Shown piece after piece: positions 60,455 to 64,000 of a stretch of DNA of 64,000 bases (its first letter is position 1; each line of letters opens with the position of its first letter). A program made the translations under genes and the position numbers. The stretch is taken from the NCBI GenBank assembly GCA_003250395.1, contig QKGM01000028.1:1-64000 (forward strand), written 5' to 3'. Under the pieces are notes generated by a model. It was not told the DNA's origin and searched no databases. It was given only the letters and a program-made list of their open reading frames with translations. This stretch comes from Bacteroidota bacterium (GTDB taxonomy: Bacteria > Bacteroidota > Bacteroidia > Bacteroidales > TTA-H9).

Positions 60455-62815
60455 ATGAAAAAAGCACTTTTTCTCGCTGGATTAATTCTTTCGGTTATAT
60501 GCTTCCGGTATTCTGAAGTTGTCGGGCAGCAGTTACCGGCAGAAATGTATCTTTCGACAGATGGTCATATGCTATTTACGGGAGGGAAGTCGCCATCAGG
60601 ACTATATGATTCAGCTATAATCAGACGGATAGATCTTCAGTTTTCACAGGCCAACTACTGGAATCTGTTGAAGCAGAATTATGAAAGCCAGACAGAGATA
60701 CCAGCCACAATGACTGTTGAAGATGTCGTATATGATAGCGTAGGAGTCAGGTTTAAGGGAGAGACCTCTTACACCCAGTTACCCCAAGGATCGGAAAAGA
60801 TGTCTTTCAATATCTCGGTAGACTTCGTCCATGAGGATCAAAGAATAATGGGCTACAAAACTCTGAACCTTCACAATTGTTTTCAGGATCCTTCTTTCCT
60901 GAGAGAAATATTTTATCTTCACCAAAACAGGTACAATATACCCGGGGCAAGGGCCGCCTTCATTGAACTGTATATTAATGGTGAGAACTGGGGAATATAC
61001 CCCAGTCTTCAACAAATGAACAAAGATTTCCTGGAAGAATGGTTTCTGAGTAATGATGGAGCAAACTGGCGAGCAGATGCACCAAGATCTGGAGCACCTG
61101 GGCCGGGCCCGGGAGGTTGGGGCGATGGTACTGCAGCACTTAATTATCTTGGGAGCGATACCGCATTATACCAGGAGCATTATACCCTTAAAAGCAGCGA
61201 CACTGAGAATCCATGGCAAAAACTTGTTGATGCGTGCTATTACCTGAATAACACTTCAATTTCGAACATGGCTACTGTGGTGCCTCAATATATTGATGTT
61301 GATCGTTCATTGTGGTTCCTGGCTTCAGAAATTGCCTTCGGAGATGATGACAGCTATGTATTTAAAGGAAAGATGGATTACTACGCCTATTACGAACCCG
61401 AGACCGGTCGTCTTACACCCATGGAGTATGATGGCAACAGCGCGATGGTAAATTCAAACATTAACTGGAGCCCATTTATGAACCAAAACAATGTTAATTA
61501 CCCACTGTTGAATAAGCTTCTTGCTGTTCCTGAATATAGGCAGCGTTATCTGGCTCACCTGCGAAGTATCATTTCAAATCAATTCGATGTTACAAAAACA
61601 TCAGCAATGCTTGATGGTTTTCAGTCTCAGATTGACCTTCTTGTTCAGAATGACCCAAAGAAACTATATACCTACTCCGAATTCATAAATGAAATCACGA
61701 CCCTGAAAAACTTCATATCAACCCGAAGAAACAATCTGCTATCAAATAGTGAGGTAGCACAAACAGGGCCAGACATCACAAATGTAGCATTTTATGATGA
61801 ATCCGGAATTGCCTGGGCTGCACCACAAAATATGAAGGAGACAACTGTCAGGGCAACTGTTACACACCCAGAGGGGCTCTCTTCAGTTAAACTTATGTAT
61901 AGCGACAAAATTGTAGGCAATTTCGCCACGATACTTATGTACGATGATGGAGCACATAATGATCTTGACCCGGGTGATGGAGTTTATGGTGCATCATTAC
62001 CGGCAAGAACATCCGGAACATGGATTCGGTTTTATATCGAGGCAGCCGCATCTACGACAGCTAAAACAGTAACTTACAATCCCATTGGGGCAGAACACAA
62101 TGTTTACATCTATCAGGTTGAAGGAGTATCTTTCACACCCGGCACACTTGTTATAAACGAAATAATGGCAGACAACTCAATGACAGTCAGCGATGAAGCA
62201 GGCGAATTTGACGACTGGTTTGAATTATTTAATGGCGGAACGGAAACAGTTGACCTATCAGGATACTACTTAACTGATGACGAGACTAATCCGACCAAAT
62301 GGGAAGTACCTGATGGTATACCCATTGAGCCCAATGGTTATCTGATATTTTGGGCTGATGAAGATGAAGAACAAGGCTTAATGCACACTAATTTTAAACT
62401 TTCAAAAGGAGGCGAAGTTTTAATACTGACAGATAGTGAAGGGTCGACAGTTGACTCGGTTGTATTTGGAGCTCAAACAACTGATATGAGTTATGCCAGG
62501 GTACCAAATGGAACTGGCGATTTTGTTATTCAATCAGCCACCTTCAATGCATCCAATAGTTCTACAAGTATCGACTCCCCAACAACAGAATCGGAATCAG
62601 TATTATTATTTCCCAATCCTGTGAATTCCATTTTGACAATCGAAGTTCCCGAAACAATGATCGGACAAGAATTGCAAATTTACAATAGTACTGGTCAATG
62701 CATACTGAAGCAGGCTGCCGGGAGGCAGCAGCAGATAGATTTTTCGCAACGACCTGCTGGTTTCTGGTTAATTAGGGTTGGAAACCGCACTTTCAGGGTA
62801 TTATCTACCCGATAG
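60455..62815 (+). CDS. CotH-kinase/lamin-tail secreted protein with T9SS sorting domain
   Basis: The 786-residue protein has a signal peptide (about 1-24). A CotH-like kinase domain follows (about 45-430, with VGVRFKGETSYTQLPQGSEKMSFNI, RAAFIELYINGENWGIYPS, and MEYDGNSAM for the metal-binding Asp). A beta domain comes next (about 445-560), then a lamin-tail domain (about 565-690, VINEIMADNSMTVSDEAGEFDDWFELFNG, LSGYYLTDDETNP), and a type A T9SS sorting domain at the end (VLLFPNPVNSILTIE, QIYNSTGQCIL). CotH-type kinases phosphorylate secreted proteins. It is probably surface-bound or released through T9SS. It has its own terminator. Confidence 0.88.
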   Translation: MKKALFLAGLILSVICFRYSEVVGQQLPAEMYLSTDGHMLFTGGKSPSGLYDSAIIRRIDLQFSQANYWNLLKQNYESQTEIPATMTVEDVVYDSVGVRFKGETSYTQLPQGSEKMSFNISVDFVHEDQRIMGYKTLNLHNCFQDPSFLREIFYLHQNRYNIPGARAAFIELYINGENWGIYPSLQQMNKDFLEEWFLSNDGANWRADAPRSGAPGPGPGGWGDGTAALNYLGSDTALYQEHYTLKSSDTENPWQKLVDACYYLNNTSISNMATVVPQYIDVDRSLWFLASEIAFGDDDSYVFKGKMDYYAYYEPETGRLTPMEYDGNSAMVNSNINWSPFMNQNNVNYPLLNKLLAVPEYRQRYLAHLRSIISNQFDVTKTSAMLDGFQSQIDLLVQNDPKKLYTYSEFINEITTLKNFISTRRNNLLSNSEVAQTGPDITNVAFYDESGIAWAAPQNMKETTVRATVTHPEGLSSVKLMYSDKIVGNFATILMYDDGAHNDLDPGDGVYGASLPARTSGTWIRFYIEAAASTTAKTVTYNPIGAEHNVYIYQVEGVSFTPGTLVINEIMADNSMTVSDEAGEFDDWFELFNGGTETVDLSGYYLTDDETNPTKWEVPDGIPIEPNGYLIFWADEDEEQGLMHTNFKLSKGGEVLILTDSEGSTVDSVVFGAQTTDMSYARVPNGTGDFVIQSATFNASNSSTSIDSPTTESESVLLFPNPVNSILTIEVPETMIGQELQIYNSTGQCILKQAAGRQQQIDFSQRPAGFWLIRVGNRTFRVLSTR

Positions 62816-63169
62816 GCGCTGGACTATTTCAACAAACAGCCCTGCTCCTTATGGAGCAGGGCTTTATTTTGTATGGCATAATTGGTACCTGAAAGAATTT
62901 CACACTGGCATCCCTTATGATGATTAAATATTCACAGAAAGATCACGGGAATAATATAAAATCTGTTAATCATGTATTAACCGACTCACAAGCAGAAATC
63001 GGGATAAAACCCTTTCTATCTGTTTATTTTCCCCCGGGAATGACAGTTTTCTAAAATGATCCTCTGTTTTAATCTGCCAAACGAGGGCAGTATTATTCCT
63101 TTCACTCGCCATTTATTAATATTATCTACCTAATATGAGGGTAACATTAATACAGGTTGGTTTCTGACA
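62816..63169. other. Intergenic stretch between convergent CotH and lipoprotein genes
   Basis: No gene. It holds the CotH terminator at its left end; nothing else is recognisable. Confidence 0.5.
62838..62870 (+). terminator. Intrinsic terminator after the CotH gene
   Basis: AGCCCTGCTCC (62838-62848) and GGAGCAGGGCT (62853-62863) form a perfect 11-bp stem with a TTAT loop, followed by TTATTTT. Confidence 0.9.
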
Positions 63170-63520
63170 TCAGTCATTGAGATCTATTGGCAGAACAGTA
63201 ATGTTATTACTGGTATCAATAGCAATGTCATAGTCAAAACAGTTACTCACATTGACAACTTTAACATAGTCAACATTACTTACCGTGATAGTAAATGTAA
63301 CCTGTCCTGCAGCATAACTCTGGTAAGAAGAGGCGTTTCCCGGGTCAATGTTATTAATGTTGATCGTATTCCCTCCGGTAGTTTTAATTTGAACGCTCGC
63401 TTTATTGGTACCATTGTTAATGATTCTTGCACGGGGGTCTTTCCCGCTACAATTATCACTACAGCTATTCGAAACAAATGCCATTACTACAAACATCAAA
63501 ATCGACAATACTTTTTTCAT
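63170..63520 (-). CDS. Small putative lipoprotein, 116 aa
   Basis: The signal peptide ends in a lipobox (FVSNSC, Cys20), followed by a second Cys pair (SDNCSG). The mature part is a small beta-rich domain (RARIINNGTNKASVQIKTTGG, VTFTITVSNVDYVKVVNVSNC). I do not recognise a family. It is probably anchored in the outer or inner membrane. It starts with ATG and has a normal Bacteroidota lipoprotein start. Confidence 0.7.
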   Translation of the reverse strand: MKKVLSILMFVVMAFVSNSCSDNCSGKDPRARIINNGTNKASVQIKTTGGNTININNIDPGNASSYQSYAAGQVTFTITVSNVDYVKVVNVSNCFDYDIAIDTSNNITVLPIDLND

Positions 63521-63715
63521 GGTTTAAGGATCATTTAAGTTAATTAATATATCACATATTTCACAATTGATTCCGATTAGTCAGATGTTAAACAGGTTTG
63601 GTTGTATATACAAAAGCAAGGTTTTATTTTCCCTGGTTATAACCGGTACGTATTCAGCCACCCCGCTTAATCCCCTGATAGTTCCCTACAGACAACAACA
63701 CGAAATAGTTTATAT

Positions 63716-64000
63716 CTACTCTATAACCAGTTTAATTTCACGAGCGTCAAGTCGGACCTCAAGCCACTTTCTGATCTTCTCTCTATCGTTCGGACTCAAG
63801 TCCCCGCTATTTATTGAAAGAGTGATCAATGTTACACTTTCACCATCAGAACTATCCGAGAATCGGATTGATTCAGCATAGGAGCAGGATTCAATTTGCG
63901 GAAAAAGCGGTTTTAATTCATTCAACAGTGTTAGTCCTGTATATCTCCTTTGATTTAAACTGTCAATTACAGCCTGTTTTACAGCTGCTATATGTTCAAT
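63716..64000 (-). CDS. C-terminal part of a gene cut by the window edge
   Basis: The frame stays open from its stop at 63716 to the edge, giving 95 residues: IEHIAAVKQAVIDSLNQRRY and on to LSINSGDLSPNDREKIRKWL and LDAREIKLVIE. It looks like a small cytosolic alpha-beta domain at the end of a longer protein. It weakly recalls the C terminus of DUF389-type membrane proteins, but I cannot support this. A TTG inside the frame is not a start. Confidence 0.55.
   Translation of the reverse strand: MEHIAAVKQAVIDSLNQRRYTGLTLLNELKPLFPQIESCSYAESIRFSDSSDGESVTLITLSINSGDLSPNDREKIRKWLEVRLDAREIKLVIE

Overview
The window looks like a chromosomal segment from a member of the Bacteroidota, probably an anaerobic or facultative relative of the Bacteroidales/Marinilabiliales. 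The signs are promoters with the Bacteroidota -7 box TAnnTTTG, two secreted proteins with type IX secretion (T9SS) C-terminal sorting domains, an RprXY-like two-component system, Bacteroidota-style lipoproteins, and core enzymes (PolA, Pgi, class II aldolase, PrfA, PdxJ, PyrF) of Bacteroidota type. I found no rRNA, tRNA, CRISPR array or intact insertion sequence by eye.

Positions 1 to about 9,500 are an AT-rich accessory segment with every gene on the minus strand. It holds a truncated GyrI-like gene, an L,D-transpeptidase with a small partner, a broken group II intron, an orphan membrane protein, a two-gene Hachiman-type anti-phage system (HamA nuclease plus HamB helicase), and a radical SAM/SPASM enzyme followed by a 70-residue Cys/Gly-ended peptide that looks like an undescribed RiPP precursor. 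Three of the gaps carry related, foldable elements of about 130 bp that resemble integron attC sites. The group II intron sits inside one of them. A 70-codon tyrosine-recombinase remnant closes the segment. The whole resembles a decayed integron-like cassette array.

Positions 10,400 to 20,100 hold core genes: a VOC protein, DNA polymerase I, a SirB1-like transglutaminase-fold protein, a D-threonine-aldolase-like enzyme with a nucleoside phosphorylase, a tandem universal stress protein, and a secreted FG-GAP protein with a T9SS tail. Positions 21,000 to 26,600 form a six-gene sulfur operon: a PsrABC-type molybdoenzyme complex, two YeeE/YedE sulfur transport proteins, and a rhodanese-fold protein that lacks the catalytic cysteine. 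It ends at a strong hairpin facing the convergent rprXY pair.

Positions 29,200 to 37,800 hold a possible small RNA, a lipoprotein, pgi, fba and two adjacent DUF4139 proteins, one with a carboxypeptidase-regulatory and plug-like insert. Positions 38,700 to 44,100 encode a large CHASE/PAS hybrid kinase and a REC-kinase partner. Next come a sugar aminotransferase, a Wzx-like flippase, a lone SbcC, a coupled pair made of a retropepsin-like protease and a four-CBM48 protein, and a cyclic-nucleotide-domain/aspartase fusion whose upstream region carries nested inverted repeats and an 11-bp tandem repeat also found upstream of fba.

The right end has pdxJ, prfA, pyrF, a nitronate-monooxygenase-like flavoprotein, methylglyoxal synthase, a CotH-kinase/lamin-tail T9SS cargo protein, a small lipoprotein and a gene cut by the window edge. 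Starts were chosen by ATG, promoter position and family length; several open frames begin earlier with TTG, and I shortened those.
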